This document shows positions 34,201-43,236 of a stretch of DNA of 64,000 bases, in pieces. The notes beneath the pieces are model-generated. The model did no database searches and was not told where the DNA came from. It worked only from the letters and a program-made list of their open reading frames with translations. Source of the DNA: CANDYO01 sp964627795 (lineage in GTDB: Bacteria; Pseudomonadota; Alphaproteobacteria; Rickettsiales; CANDYO01); the NCBI GenBank assembly GCA_964627795.1, contig CAZVLF010000005.1, positions 87,987 to 151,986 on the forward strand, read 5' to 3'. Numbering within the stretch: position 1 is the first letter of the stretch; every line of letters starts with the position of its first letter. The position numbers were made by a program, and so were the translations under genes.

Positions 34201-34383
34201 TTCCACTAATGGGGGCATTGCTCTAATAGGAGATTCCACATTATCAATAATTGACCCTTCTATTGTTTCTCTTATATCAGCTGATTCAATAGGTGATTGA
34301 ATTATGTTATCATTCGCATCGACTGACTGCGTACTTATTTCTTCTTTATTTTCTTTTTTAGGTGTTTTATCTGTTGATTTCAT
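31249..34383 (-). CDS. Large protein with C-terminal Ulp1-like (clan CE) cysteine protease domain
   Basis: The 1044-residue protein has a long acidic and helical N-terminal region (about 1-720) without recognised domains. A clan CE protease domain follows, with His800 (NNHWVGLVL), Asp820 (YNDPMGN), Gln857 and Cys863 (QQTNGYDCGP). The last 100 or so residues are glutamate- and serine-rich. CE proteases of intracellular bacteria cleave ubiquitin or ubiquitin-like proteins in the host; Wolbachia CidB is one example. There is no Sec signal, so delivery by type IV secretion would be needed. This is a strong effector candidate. Confidence 0.8.
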   Translation of the reverse strand: MKSTDKTPKKENKEEISTQSVDANDNIIQSPIESADIRETIEGSIIDNVESPIRAMPPLVEEKEEFEEIVDEKFLASFDDSSDEDEDLRESYDLIGSLYQFTNKGRYDANYYRDIFYSHALGIQILRAPLIRKIYYEYKKNYLKYEEGFLNDEIISSWLNECFQKALKSFFLLPSGNEELSDEILRKFLEENNSRIEHYIKEALSQKRDLLKSFNTGYFEIGWISDISNLLQEFLTQLKKDRFISGKTLVLPRELTFDDIKDDFNIQNGLEDIVKQYKESYIDSLDRQPSNKSALKHSKDAMNKYKKQNDQTPDSPEKRATEKLLSSPDNLKSLSKVRDELSKYLLEEHLRELEIQMKSNNLSPLYNHLKHAIKQKLSALHGEFSDCKGEKIVSLFDKEFSSLLISELVNSRKCFFRENAIERKVLDNGEIFDLSNEDDFFPKFLATLNLCNRSAKRYLRDLNDSEWDRIIEEESGRRWKFPASEKILSDNHKFTIKGKRSDETSELGSYKKVFEIIIDIRTKLNKYKASDISVINDSDIALWIRQIIRGDSLDHLINTSGQTIKINQNPSLIKKVKFDLTKIAYLIFGSEVVRNPASLIHQQMTLDLIIDKWISFENAFYKDRVDNGGEMPMSMKEAIGSARILHEFFQFYTDLNYVYGLNPNLREEDRLTSSVSRDYKSVHETAKERELLQREYDISQKWFWYMESSLKEKSLKLNNNIDQAKIDILLEALPRWYGIQLLWYTGDQINNLLNQLLTENIRIIAPIPLANNSALINNIQTALNNLQTAAVLPFNLNNNHWVGLVLRRDVNGVIRAIYNDPMGNELTNENRNLLEYYLRMYNGHNPIEIIDLNLAQQTNGYDCGPITVNNLVRLALAENIDFSSRETIIQEARLISAETQDENLRQRHCEILLMQSEANGEINPSNVERLAELLNEERSSDQEDEELNEQLTNLGLTTTLLQEETIISQINGQVESKEENSTYVTQPSSAPTSIPSSAASSIPSFVPTSYTINSIHEEAYIRSSEMGISDSDSNLLFLDIFSFW

Positions 34384-34666
34384 TTTTAAGTCCCTTTGAG
34401 TATCTTATTTTGTAACTCAATAAGTTTATAACTATTAATCTGCAATATTTTTTAGTAAATTAATTTTATAAAGTGTGATTAAGAAAAATTAGAGGTAGTA
34501 GGAATAGGGTGGTTTCTTTGAAATAAGGGGAAATTTTAAATGTATTTAACATAAAGTATAACCTCACTTTTATTTGTTAGCTGAAGTTCATACTCCTTTA
34601 AATCTGAATCTAGCTGTTATGAAACATGGAGTCAAGATAATTAAACACTAGCTAAGAGCTGCAATA

Positions 34667-35407
34667 TTATTTGCCTTTATACTCAAAGCATTCAAACCTA
34701 CCAATTACTTTAAATCCAAGGTTCTCATAAATTTTATAACCCGAAATTGATGATGATGAAAGACAAGCATAATTGGCGCCATTTTCTTTAGCAAAATTCA
34801 TAAGGAAATTCATCATTTGAAAGCCAAATCCTTTTCCTCTTTCCTCATCTTTAGTGATTAAAGAAAATATACCAACCATATCTTGGTTCTGGAAAGCTAT
34901 AGCTATTGTCACTGGAATATTATTTTTATTGTAGCCAATAAATAATTTTTCTTGTTTATTTAATATGTCACTTGTGAGTTGACTATAAAATATTTCTGCA
35001 CTTTTATCATAAACTTTTAATATACTAATAAAATCTTGTAATTCTTTAATTGTTAGTACTTGAGATATTTGTATAGTTTCAGAACTATATTTAGATTCAA
35101 AAGAATCTAGCTCGCATAACATAATTTCTTCATTTGCTTCAATAGTAAAACCCAATTCGTAAAGCTTTTGAGGTAAATTAGAAGATTTAAATGAAGGAGG
35201 AATCCACCAAGCGAAAGGTTGGTTTTTAAAAATATTTATAATTTCTTTTGGATCAATTTCAGAACCACCAAAAACTACATTAAACATAGATGATCCAAGG
35301 CTGCAATTAATTATTGATAGGTCTTGTATTTCCGTATTTATATAACCAAGTATTTCTGGGAGGTATTTAAAATGTTTAAGGGTTAAAGATTCAACTTTTT
35401 CTCTCAT
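34667..35407 (-). CDS. GNAT-family acetyltransferase with N-terminal extension
   Basis: The 246-residue protein has its GNAT domain in the C-terminal half: GIFSLITKDEERGKGFGFQMMNFLMNFAKENGA (acetyl-CoA loop) and SSISGYKIYENLGFKVIGRFECFEY. The first 110 residues look like a second, degenerate GNAT-like lobe (PFAWWIPPSFKSSNLPQKLYELGF). The paired-lobe layout occurs in acetyltransferases of unknown substrate. It stands alone, with gaps of about 280 bp on each side. Confidence 0.75.
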   Translation of the reverse strand: MREKVESLTLKHFKYLPEILGYINTEIQDLSIINCSLGSSMFNVVFGGSEIDPKEIINIFKNQPFAWWIPPSFKSSNLPQKLYELGFTIEANEEIMLCELDSFESKYSSETIQISQVLTIKELQDFISILKVYDKSAEIFYSQLTSDILNKQEKLFIGYNKNNIPVTIAIAFQNQDMVGIFSLITKDEERGKGFGFQMMNFLMNFAKENGANYACLSSSSISGYKIYENLGFKVIGRFECFEYKGK

Positions 35408-35680
35408 AATATTTTCCTAATTAATATTGGGAGTGGAAATTAATTATATATCAACGCATGTTTTATCTTAATCTATAATTAAATTTAGTTTTAAGTTGAT
35501 ACACACTAAATTATTTTAGCTACTTTGGCTATCATCTATTAAATCAAGAGAAGAAGGAAGAAATAATAATCCTCTTGAGCAACTATATATAAAATTTTCT
35601 TTAATATTCTACGCTGTTTTTAAGGCAATGCTACTTGTAAAACTTTATTATTGACATAATGAGATAGAGCTTTTAGAAGA

Positions 35681-36679
35681 GTGAAGTTTATCAAATATTT
35701 ATTTACTGTTATTATGCATAAAAAAGGCAACTTAAAAGAATCTTATATAAGAGTAGAAGATGAAATCATAAGTCTAATAAAAAATCCTAGAATCTTATCG
35801 GTAAAAAATTTAAAGAAGATATTAAAATCAAATAAGGTTAATACTTATTACCAGGATTATAACGGATATACTATGCTAGATCATCTTCTTAATGAGTATA
35901 TTAAAAATAGATTAGTTGATATAGAAGCTTTTCTTGATATTGCTCAAGTTTTACTTGATATAGGAGCAGATTCTTTATTTGAAGGAGATATGCCTACTTC
36001 ACCACGTTCTCCTTTATTAAGATCAGTGATGTTTCCTAATCTTGATCAACGTATTTTTAGGCTCTTTCTTGAAGATGTTATTATGGACCAGAGGGAAGAT
36101 GTAGAACGTTTAAATTATAGTGGCTTAAGTAGTGGAGAAACATCTTATGTTAATGGCCATCTTCATGAAGAGATGGTTTATAGATATAGAACTAATGATT
36201 ATGTTGGTTTAAGAGTTTTATTAGAGTTAGGTGCTAACCCTAATTATCAGGATTTAAATGGCAATACAATACTTCACACTATTTATAGAACTGGAGAAAT
36301 AAATGAAGAGTTAAGTGTAGATAGAGTTTTGATTGAATATGGAGTAAACCCACAAATACGAAATGCAAATGGCCTTACTCCTCTTGATTTGGCTATTAGT
36401 TTTAGCCAACAACATATGTTAGAAAGAATCAATAGAATAATTAACAAGGAAGTGGATCAAGAAAGTCTTCCAAGTGAAGAATCAACGTTGATAGATGAAA
36501 TTTATGAAGAAGAAGAGGATGATGGGTTAGATATGCTAGCTAAAGTTTTAAAGGCTATCTCTTTTGTTAGTAATAACAATCCTTTAGTTCTTACAAACAA
36601 CACTTCTAATAACAGCCACCATATAGAAGAAGTAGGTATAAATCCTTTGTTGGTTGGAGAAGGAGTAAATAGTAGTTAG
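35681..36679 (+). CDS. Ankyrin-repeat protein
   Basis: The 332-residue protein has ankyrin units around residues 50-100 (DYNGYTMLDHLLNEYIKNR) and 170-250 (LRVLLELGANPNYQDLNGNTILHTIYRTG; YGVNPQIRNANGLTPLDLAI). The tail is acidic with poly-Glu and poly-Asn stretches. The start is a GTG at 35681; ATG at 35714 is an alternative. Ankyrin proteins are common host-interaction factors in Rickettsiales. No secretion signal or enzyme domain is visible. Confidence 0.75.
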   Translation: MKFIKYLFTVIMHKKGNLKESYIRVEDEIISLIKNPRILSVKNLKKILKSNKVNTYYQDYNGYTMLDHLLNEYIKNRLVDIEAFLDIAQVLLDIGADSLFEGDMPTSPRSPLLRSVMFPNLDQRIFRLFLEDVIMDQREDVERLNYSGLSSGETSYVNGHLHEEMVYRYRTNDYVGLRVLLELGANPNYQDLNGNTILHTIYRTGEINEELSVDRVLIEYGVNPQIRNANGLTPLDLAISFSQQHMLERINRIINKEVDQESLPSEESTLIDEIYEEEEDDGLDMLAKVLKAISFVSNNNPLVLTNNTSNNSHHIEEVGINPLLVGEGVNSS

Positions 36680-36721
36680 CTTTTAGCCGAGAAATTTTAG
36701 TGTATTTTGTTCTAGCTTAGA

Positions 36722-36826
36722 GCAAAAATATTCAGTTTCGTGGTGATTTTCATATAAGTAATATGTTTTTTAATAAACTTAAATTAAAGGATAGATATAA
36801 TTTATTGATAAACTGAATATTTTTGC
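36722..36826. repeat. Perfect 17-bp inverted repeat around a 71-bp spacer
   Basis: GCAAAAATATTCAGTTT at 36722-36738 is the exact reverse complement of 36810-36826. The pair lies downstream of the ankyrin gene in non-coding DNA. It may be a small inverted-repeat element or a long stem in the 3' untranslated region. Confidence 0.6.
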
Positions 36827-36850
36827 ATGATAATTATTTTTTAAAATCTT

Positions 36851-37494
36851 TTATGGTAAAAAATAATCAATTGTAGCATCAGTTCCTAATGAAATACCTA
36901 TTGCTTTAATAATATGTATAAATTTATCTTGAACTGACATTTTAGAGTTAATTATATCTCTCACAGAATGCATAGATGGTACAACTACTTCTAAATCCAC
37001 TAAAATAGTTTTTGCTAGTTCTGCTAAATGTTTGGTAACCATAAGAGGTTTATTATATCCGCGAACTGTATTTGTTAAACTAGATAAATGCTTAAAGCTT
37101 TAGAAGTTATTATTCCTACAAAAACGGCATTAGCATATGTTTTTTCCATTAAAGAATATTGCTCGTTCGTAAAAACAAAAGATGAAGCTGTGCTTATAGC
37201 AGGATAACTAACATCAGTTATAGAATCAGCCGAAAATTTTTCGGCAAAATTAGCTATAGGTGTGTGCTTAACTACAGAATTTCTACTAAAAGAATCAAAA
37301 ATATTTTTAAAAGAGGAAAAGATTGTTTTAGCAGCAGAAGTGGTAACGGCTTTGCCAGTATAAAAACTACTCATGATATCAGTTATATATGGCTCATTGC
37401 GAAGAGTTATACTTGCAGTTGTTAAGCTAATAGTGATGGGCATGATGGTTGGGGAAAATTTTGGCAGACCCTTAAAAAATATCATAATAATCAT
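36851..37494 (-). pseudogene. Broken gene of unknown function
   Basis: Two ORFs on the minus strand lie in different frames: 37075-37494 (139 codons) and 36851-37042 (63 codons). They are probably one gene split by a frameshift near 37060. The first holds repeated small-residue helices (KFSADSITDVSYPAISTASSF); the second ends TKHLAELAKTILVDLEVVVP, then GTDATIDYFLP. No family is recognised. The upstream end overlaps an antisense remnant of a cyclase gene, so the 5' end was probably replaced. Confidence 0.4.
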
Positions 37495-37769
37495 GTTTAT
37501 CTTTTTATTTACACTGAAGCAGCGGAGTTACTTTTAAAACGTGATGTAGTTGGGCTTGGAATAGATACGCTTTTTCCAGATCGGCCTGAAGATAATTTTC
37601 TAATTCACAGGTTGTTTTTGGGGAAAGGAAAATATTTAGTAGAAAATGCAGATAATTTAGCTAATTTACAATCTAAAGCAAGTTTTATATTATCTTCCCA
37701 ATTAAAGTGAAAAACGCTACAAATGCTACAGAAGCACTAATTAGATTAATAGAACTAATTAATAAATAA
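37438..37769 (+). pseudogene. Cyclase/kynurenine-formamidase-type gene, C-terminal remnant
   Basis: The frame reads GHDGWGKFWQ, YTEAAELLLKRDVVGLGIDT, HRLFLGKGKYLVENADNLANL, and after a one-base shift near 37705, VKNATNATEALIRLIELINK. This is the C-terminal half of the metal-dependent cyclase family, with the conserved GxGIDT and ENxxNL motifs. The N-terminal metal-binding part is missing. It is not functional. Confidence 0.7.
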
Positions 37770-37774
37770 AAGTC

Positions 37775-38119
37775 ATGAGCAAAAATAGTTTTGTTAATTA
37801 TATAGTAGATATCCTCTCTGAAGTTAGCAATATAAGGGTCCGAAGTATGTTCGGTGGCTATGGAATATATTGTGATAAAATTATTTTTGCTATTATTATT
37901 AATGACGATCTATATTTTAAAGCTGATGAGTCTTTATCAGAGGAGTTTAATATTTTTGGTTCATTTCCATTTACTTATAAAAGATATGATAAAATTATAG
38001 CTATGAGATATTGGTATGTGCCGGCTGAAGTTATTGAAAATATCGATTTATTAAAAGATTGGTTTAGTAAAAGTTTTAGAGTAGCTAAACTTACAAAATT
38101 AAATAAATATATTAAATAA
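37775..38119 (+). CDS. TfoX/Sxy N-terminal domain protein
   Basis: The 114-residue protein has the TfoX N-terminal domain pattern: NYIVDILSEVSNIRVRSMFGGYGIYCDKIIFAII, DDLYFKADE and MRYWYVPAEVIEN. The C-terminal domain of full TfoX/Sxy is absent, as in many stand-alone copies. TfoX regulates competence genes in gammaproteobacteria, but the function of these short forms is unclear. Its 3' end overlaps a convergent pseudogene by eight bases. Confidence 0.8.
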   Translation: MSKNSFVNYIVDILSEVSNIRVRSMFGGYGIYCDKIIFAIIINDDLYFKADESLSEEFNIFGSFPFTYKRYDKIIAMRYWYVPAEVIENIDLLKDWFSKSFRVAKLTKLNKYIK

Positions 38120-39080
38120 CTAGCTTATAAAATTTTTCCCAATCTCTTTTATTAAAAAAATAATTTAGGTTTTCTTCTTCTTGTTCTCTTGTTAAAGCTT
38201 CCTTTTCTATATTGATGCGTAAATATTCTAAGAAGCGCTGTAATTGATAAAATTTAATAAGATTAGAGTTTATTGAGAAATGAGAGTTTAAAGATAGATA
38301 TTCTTCAATTAAAAAAGTGGAGGCATAATGCCATAAATCCCGCTCACATGGAGCAATTTTTAAATCTTCTCAATCTAGCAAAAATAATTCTTTTTGATTC
38401 TGAAGGATGTTGAAGTGATGAGCATCACCATGAGCTAAAACAAAATTATGTTGAGAGTTAGTAAAATCAGAGTGTAATTTTATTAGAATCTCAATAGCTT
38501 GAGTTAATAATTTATTCTCACTTGCAAGTTTATCAAACATTATTCTTTTAGTTTGGCTTAGAACAATAGAAGTATCCATCTATTTTTTAATTCCTAGCGC
38601 ATAATTTATATCAAAATTTTCTTTTTTTAAGTGAGAAAATTCATAAGTAGGTATTGAATGTAATTTAGTGAAAACATCAGTAAGTTGGCTAGAGTACAAC
38701 GCATTAGGTTCATACAAGGGGTGATTTCCTTCTATAAAATTAGAAAGGAGGAAAATATAATTTTGCTGTTTGCATAGATATTCTCCTCTATTAGTTTGAA
38801 AAAAATGAGGGATGTTATTTATGTTAAACTTAGTGTGTAAACTATTCGTTATATTACAAAGTAAATTAAGAGATATAGCGATTTGTGATTCAATAGGGTT
38901 AGAAGGTTTATCTTCTTGATATATTTTAAGAAAAACCCTAGCTTGAAAAGCATCTTCTAGAATAAAAGCAAATGTGCTTCCTATATCAATATATTTAATA
39001 ATATTAGGCAAAAAATTCCAGTTATTTCTTATAATATCAATTATCTCTTGGTCAGATAAGTTTAACTCTAAACGCTGCAT
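38112..39080 (-). pseudogene. APH-fold phosphotransferase with two in-frame stops
   Basis: One frame runs from ATG at 39080 to a stop at 38112, interrupted by TAG at 38580-38582 and by TGA where the metal-site motif should read LLDWED. The catalytic loop VLAHGDAHHFNIL is present. The TGA replaces a tryptophan codon in a conserved place, so it is a mutation. The whole would be about 320 residues. Both stops are single changes, so decay is recent. Confidence 0.8.
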
Positions 39081-39098
39081 AAAAATAAGTTATAAATT

Positions 39099-40832
39099 TC
39101 AATTTAAAAACTCCTCAACACAATAAGAAAAATTATTAGTATTTACAGTTCCATTACACTCTAACTGATGAGGTATTATAAGTTGGGTTTCAACTAATTG
39201 ATGTATATCGTTAGAAACTATTTCTTCAATAGGAGCAAAAAAATCTTTAATAGCCTTATCATTATCATGTTCATAATATAATTCTAGCATTATGGCAAAT
39301 ATTTCTCTGCTCATATCTTTAAAGCCGTAATGAAAAACTAAGATTCCAATTCTTTGAATAAGATTCGCTTCAGTAGAAGTTAGGTGTAAATTTTCTATTT
39401 CTTGGGCGGCTGCTGCAAACAAATCTTCTTGTGTAACTTCTTCCAATGATTTTTCAGCAAAATATTTATTATGAGCCTCTGTTATAGTATATTCACTAAA
39501 AACATCTATTGAATTAAAAAAATCTTTAAAGTTTTGAACTTCTGGTGCGCTTGCGGCAGTGATTAAAGCTAAAGTTGGAGAATAAAATAATTTGCTATGT
39601 AGTGAGCATAAATCATTTATTTGAAACTTTTCTTGAGGGTTTTCTACATATTCATAAATTTTGGATAAAACACTAATTAATGCATTGTTAAAAGCTTCTT
39701 CTTTTTCTTTAAAATATGGATTACCATCATTTAAGAATAAAATATTAGCAGCTGCATGGCCTAGTTCATGAACTAACCTATAAGCATCTTGAAGAAATAT
39801 GGCTGTATTAAATTCTGTTTTATATGCTCCTGCAGCAGAATCTTTTATTCTTGCGGTAGATAAATCTTCTTGGCTTATTGTATGAATTATTTTTAAAGGA
39901 TCTTTTCTTTTTACAACTAAAGTTGAGGAATCTAGGTTTTCTAACAAGAAATTTTGAAGAAGAAGCTCTTGGGCCGTGAAGTGTAAAGTAGCAGGAGCTG
40001 TAGGCTCATCGCTTCCTTTTGCTATCCCAAGGCATATTACTGCTAGCATATCTTTAAAAAGTTGATCTTGGTTTTGATAAGCTCTGCTTAATGAGCTTAT
40101 TGCTTTATAAGCTAACTCAGGGTGATTACTATATGTTCTGCTTAATAAAATATCTTTGATGTTCGTGGTTCGAAGGAAAATTGTAGGTATTATAGGAGAA
40201 GAAGAATTTAGAATAGGAAAGTCTTCATATATTTTATTATGGATGTTTCTAGCCATTTCAGAACTTATTTGGTTATTTAATGATGCTTGGTTTTCTATTC
40301 TAAAAAATACTTCGTTTAGGTTAATTTGAGCTTCTTCATTGTGATAATAAGATTGTTTTTCACTTATGATTTTCCCATCTTTTATATTCAAGTGATTCGA
40401 GCTAGAAGCTGAAGACCCTGAGAATTTGATCATTCTAGCAAAATCTTTTATGTTGCTTTTAACTTCCGTTATGTAACTAATATCGCTATATATCCCTTCA
40501 ATCGAATTTTCTATGTAAGGAGATAGGTTATTAGAAACTTGTAAATCTTGCCCCGTTGCTGAAGAAATAAGCAAATTATTATAATATTCTTCCTCTTGTT
40601 CTTCGCTCATTTTAAGAAGTGGAGTGCTATCTATTAAAGTAATTTCTCTAACGATAATATCAGCAGCTTTTATTGTCACACTTTCATATTCTGCTTGATT
40701 TTGCGCTTCAAAGCTTGCTTCAACCATTAGATGATTTTCACTAATTGACCCTTTTACTTTAGCCCCAGGTGATTCCATGTAATTTTGTAAAGTTTTACTA
40801 GCTTCTTCATTTACAGAAAGTTGATGTGACAT
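39099..40832 (-). CDS. Putative zinc metalloprotease-like protein (HExxH), effector candidate
   Basis: The 577-residue protein has no family I recognise, but residues 352-362 read YRLVHELGHAA. This gives HExxH with His355, Glu356 and His359, and the helix that follows (KEKEEAFNNAL, about 375-384) could give the third ligand, perhaps Glu379. The N-terminal 300 residues are acidic and helical and the last 150 are also helical. No signal peptide is present. A cytosolic or secreted zincin is likely. Position near the Ulp1-like and ankyrin genes makes a host-directed role plausible. Confidence 0.6.
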   Translation of the reverse strand: MSHQLSVNEEASKTLQNYMESPGAKVKGSISENHLMVEASFEAQNQAEYESVTIKAADIIVREITLIDSTPLLKMSEEQEEEYYNNLLISSATGQDLQVSNNLSPYIENSIEGIYSDISYITEVKSNIKDFARMIKFSGSSASSSNHLNIKDGKIISEKQSYYHNEEAQINLNEVFFRIENQASLNNQISSEMARNIHNKIYEDFPILNSSSPIIPTIFLRTTNIKDILLSRTYSNHPELAYKAISSLSRAYQNQDQLFKDMLAVICLGIAKGSDEPTAPATLHFTAQELLLQNFLLENLDSSTLVVKRKDPLKIIHTISQEDLSTARIKDSAAGAYKTEFNTAIFLQDAYRLVHELGHAAANILFLNDGNPYFKEKEEAFNNALISVLSKIYEYVENPQEKFQINDLCSLHSKLFYSPTLALITAASAPEVQNFKDFFNSIDVFSEYTITEAHNKYFAEKSLEEVTQEDLFAAAAQEIENLHLTSTEANLIQRIGILVFHYGFKDMSREIFAIMLELYYEHDNDKAIKDFFAPIEEIVSNDIHQLVETQLIIPHQLECNGTVNTNNFSYCVEEFLN

Positions 40833-40927
40833 TATGTTTTTCCTTTTATTTAAAGTTAAAAGTTTTTTAGCATTATAAAATAATTATCAAAATAAGTAAA
40901 GTATAATATATAAAGATTGTTAATATA

Positions 40928-41131
40928 TTAATAATCTTTATAACCAATTATAAACAGCCATTCTTGCCATTTATCACCAGAGCCATGCTTCTTTATCATC
41001 TCTTCGGTGCTTGGTATACCAATATCATCAAAATAATTAATTGAAGTTTCAGAAGGTGGTAATTTATTTTCAATTGCTTTTAAAATAGTGGTTTTACCAC
41101 TTCCTGAAGTCCCGGTTATAAGGATAATCAT
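40928..41131 (-). pseudogene. P-loop kinase-domain fragment
   Basis: Sixty-seven codons match the start of the kinase-like domain of the fusion protein at 20128-21609: IILITGTSGSGKTTILKAIE, NYFDDIGIPSTEEMIKKHGS, KWQEWL. The remaining two thirds of that domain are missing and the sequence ends in an unrelated tail. It is a broken partial copy without its GNAT domains. Confidence 0.75.
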
Positions 41132-41150
41132 GTTGTTATTTAAATATATG

Positions 41151-43028
41151 TTACACTTGATTGGATGAAGTGACCTCTTCTAAAGTTTCTTCATTCACTT
41201 CTTCTTTATTTTCAGCTGCTTCTTTTACTTCTTCTACTGGAGATTCTTCTTTAATTTCTTCGATAGGTTCAGGCGTAACTTGAGGCTCTTCCATTCTTTT
41301 ATGCGGTAAAATTCCTCCTGCTTGAGTATTCCACATGGTTCTATATAAGCCCCCTTGCTCTAAAAGATCAATATGTGAACCATCTTGAACTATTTTTCCT
41401 TGATCGAAAACTAAGATACGATCCATATGTAAAAGAGTTGAAAGCCTGTGGGCAATTACAATGGTGGTTTTATTTTGCATTAATTCTCTTAAACTTTCCT
41501 GAATATAGCTTTCTGTTATTGAATCAAGTTGAGAAGTGGCTTCATCTAAGATTAAAATAGGTGCATTTTTTAATATAGCCCTAGCAATTGCAATTCTTTG
41601 CCTTTGCCCGCCAGATAATTTGATGCCTCGTTCTCCCACTAAAGAATTATATCCTTGCGGTAATTTAATGATAAATTCATGAGCATGAGCTTTTTTTGCT
41701 GCTACTATTACTTCTTCATCAGTTGCCTCAATCCGTCCATAGCGAATATTTTCCATAATAGAGCGATGAAAAAGAGATGGCTCTTGAGGAATCATAGCAA
41801 TATTTTTTCTTAAAGAGTCTTGAGTAATTTCTTTTATATCTTGTTCATCTATCATTATTCTGCCAGAAGTAATATCATAAAGCCTTAATATAAGATTAAT
41901 AAAAGTGGTTTTTCCACTACCAGAATAACCTACTAATCCAACTTTTTGATATGCTTTTATTACAATGGATTTGTCCTCAAATAAGGAGGATGTATCTTTA
42001 TAATGAAATTTCACTGAGCTAAACTTTATTTCACCTTCTTTAACATGTAGTTCTAAAGCATCTGGGGTATCTTGAATTTCTGGAAAATTTTCTAATATAG
42101 ATAATGCTTGATCTACTGTGCCCCAGTTAACCACAAATTCTCTTAAAGAATACGCCGTTTCATAAACCATATTAATAATATTAAAATTAAGAATAACAAC
42201 TAAAGTGAAACTTCCAGCACCTATCTTATCAGTTTGAAATCCTTTAATTAGGCAAATAATAAATCCTATTATATAAGCAGAAGTTAGTATGCCTTGGATT
42301 GCATAAAATTTAATGAAATAAAATCCTTGCTTGTGGCTGGTTTCAGAAAAAGAATTTTTTACTTTACCAATTTGTTGTAACTCAAAATTTTCTGTAACAA
42401 AATTTTTAACATTTAATATATTACCTAAATAATCAGACATAAAGCCTAAAAGCTTTGACCTTTCTGCGGCATTTTCTTTAGTGTATTGCATTCCTTTTCT
42501 TATTGAAAAAGAGGTGATGGCAAAGAAAATTATTATCCAAATTGTTAGGGTAATAACAAAAACCGGAGCAACTTTGCTTAAAAAAAATAGCGATATCCCA
42601 GCAAGTAAAATAAACCTTGCAAATTGGAGTATTGCAACATGAACAAGCCCTGCTGAATATTTAAAAATATCGCTAAATTTAGAAATTAAACTTCCTGTTG
42701 AATGATTCTGGAAAAAGAAGAAGGAATAACTATAAAAGCGCTTCATGAAGTAATCAGTAGTGCTTAAACGGAATTTATTTATATAATTAATTGAGCAATA
42801 ATCAACTGTTAACCAAACCAAGATTACTGTGAATTGAAGCAAAGAATAATATATGCAAATAACCCAAGGGTTATAATCAGCCTGATGTGAAATTGTATCA
42901 ATTAAGGCTTTAATTAAAAATGGCTTTATGGCATTGTCTAAGGCTATAAAGCAAACTGCGAAAAACATACCCCACAGGTATAAGTGGTGTGGTTTGCTGT
43001 GGAATAAAATGAATTTTAATACCCGCAT
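41151..43028 (-). CDS. ABC exporter, fused permease and ATPase
   Basis: The 625-residue half-transporter has six membrane helices (about 1-310) and an ATPase domain with VGYSGSGKTTFINLIL (Walker A), LSGGQRQRIAIARAIL (signature) and ILILDEATSQLD (Walker B). An extra acidic tail of about 50 residues (about 575-625, rich in Glu and Val) follows the ATPase. It is of the MsbA/multidrug type and would act as a homodimer in the inner membrane, exporting lipid or hydrophobic compounds. It stands alone. Confidence 0.88.
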   Translation of the reverse strand: MRVLKFILFHSKPHHLYLWGMFFAVCFIALDNAIKPFLIKALIDTISHQADYNPWVICIYYSLLQFTVILVWLTVDYCSINYINKFRLSTTDYFMKRFYSYSFFFFQNHSTGSLISKFSDIFKYSAGLVHVAILQFARFILLAGISLFFLSKVAPVFVITLTIWIIIFFAITSFSIRKGMQYTKENAAERSKLLGFMSDYLGNILNVKNFVTENFELQQIGKVKNSFSETSHKQGFYFIKFYAIQGILTSAYIIGFIICLIKGFQTDKIGAGSFTLVVILNFNIINMVYETAYSLREFVVNWGTVDQALSILENFPEIQDTPDALELHVKEGEIKFSSVKFHYKDTSSLFEDKSIVIKAYQKVGLVGYSGSGKTTFINLILRLYDITSGRIMIDEQDIKEITQDSLRKNIAMIPQEPSLFHRSIMENIRYGRIEATDEEVIVAAKKAHAHEFIIKLPQGYNSLVGERGIKLSGGQRQRIAIARAILKNAPILILDEATSQLDSITESYIQESLRELMQNKTTIVIAHRLSTLLHMDRILVFDQGKIVQDGSHIDLLEQGGLYRTMWNTQAGGILPHKRMEEPQVTPEPIEEIKEESPVEEVKEAAENKEEVNEETLEEVTSSNQV

Positions 43029-43178
43029 AACTTACCTCACTTAAGCTATGATAATTATTAAAATATATTAATTAATAATTGATGTCCACCTTAATTTAAT
43101 AGTTTATAGGTAATTTGAAGCTTTCTTAATTTTATTTGAAGATAAGAAACAAAGGATTTATTGATGATTTTATTTTGG

Positions 43179-43216
43179 AAAACGCCTTGCTTGGAACAAA
43201 TAAAGCAAGGTGTTTT
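43179..43216 (-). terminator. Intrinsic terminator
   Basis: AAAACGCCTTGCTT (43179-43192) and AAGCAAGGTGTTTT (43203-43216) form a 14-bp stem with one G-U pair and a 10-base loop. On the minus strand the stem is followed by TTTTCC, so it fits a terminator of the remnant at 43237-43770. On the plus strand TTTTTATA follows, so it may work in both directions. Confidence 0.6.
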
Positions 43217-43236
43217 TATAGTTATTTAATTAAGAG

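Noticed and set aside
38370..38582. Recoding of TGA as tryptophan to read the APH-type gene
   Set aside because: TGA ends many intact genes here and TGG encodes tryptophan in conserved motifs. A separate TAG also breaks this gene, so mutation is the simpler explanation.
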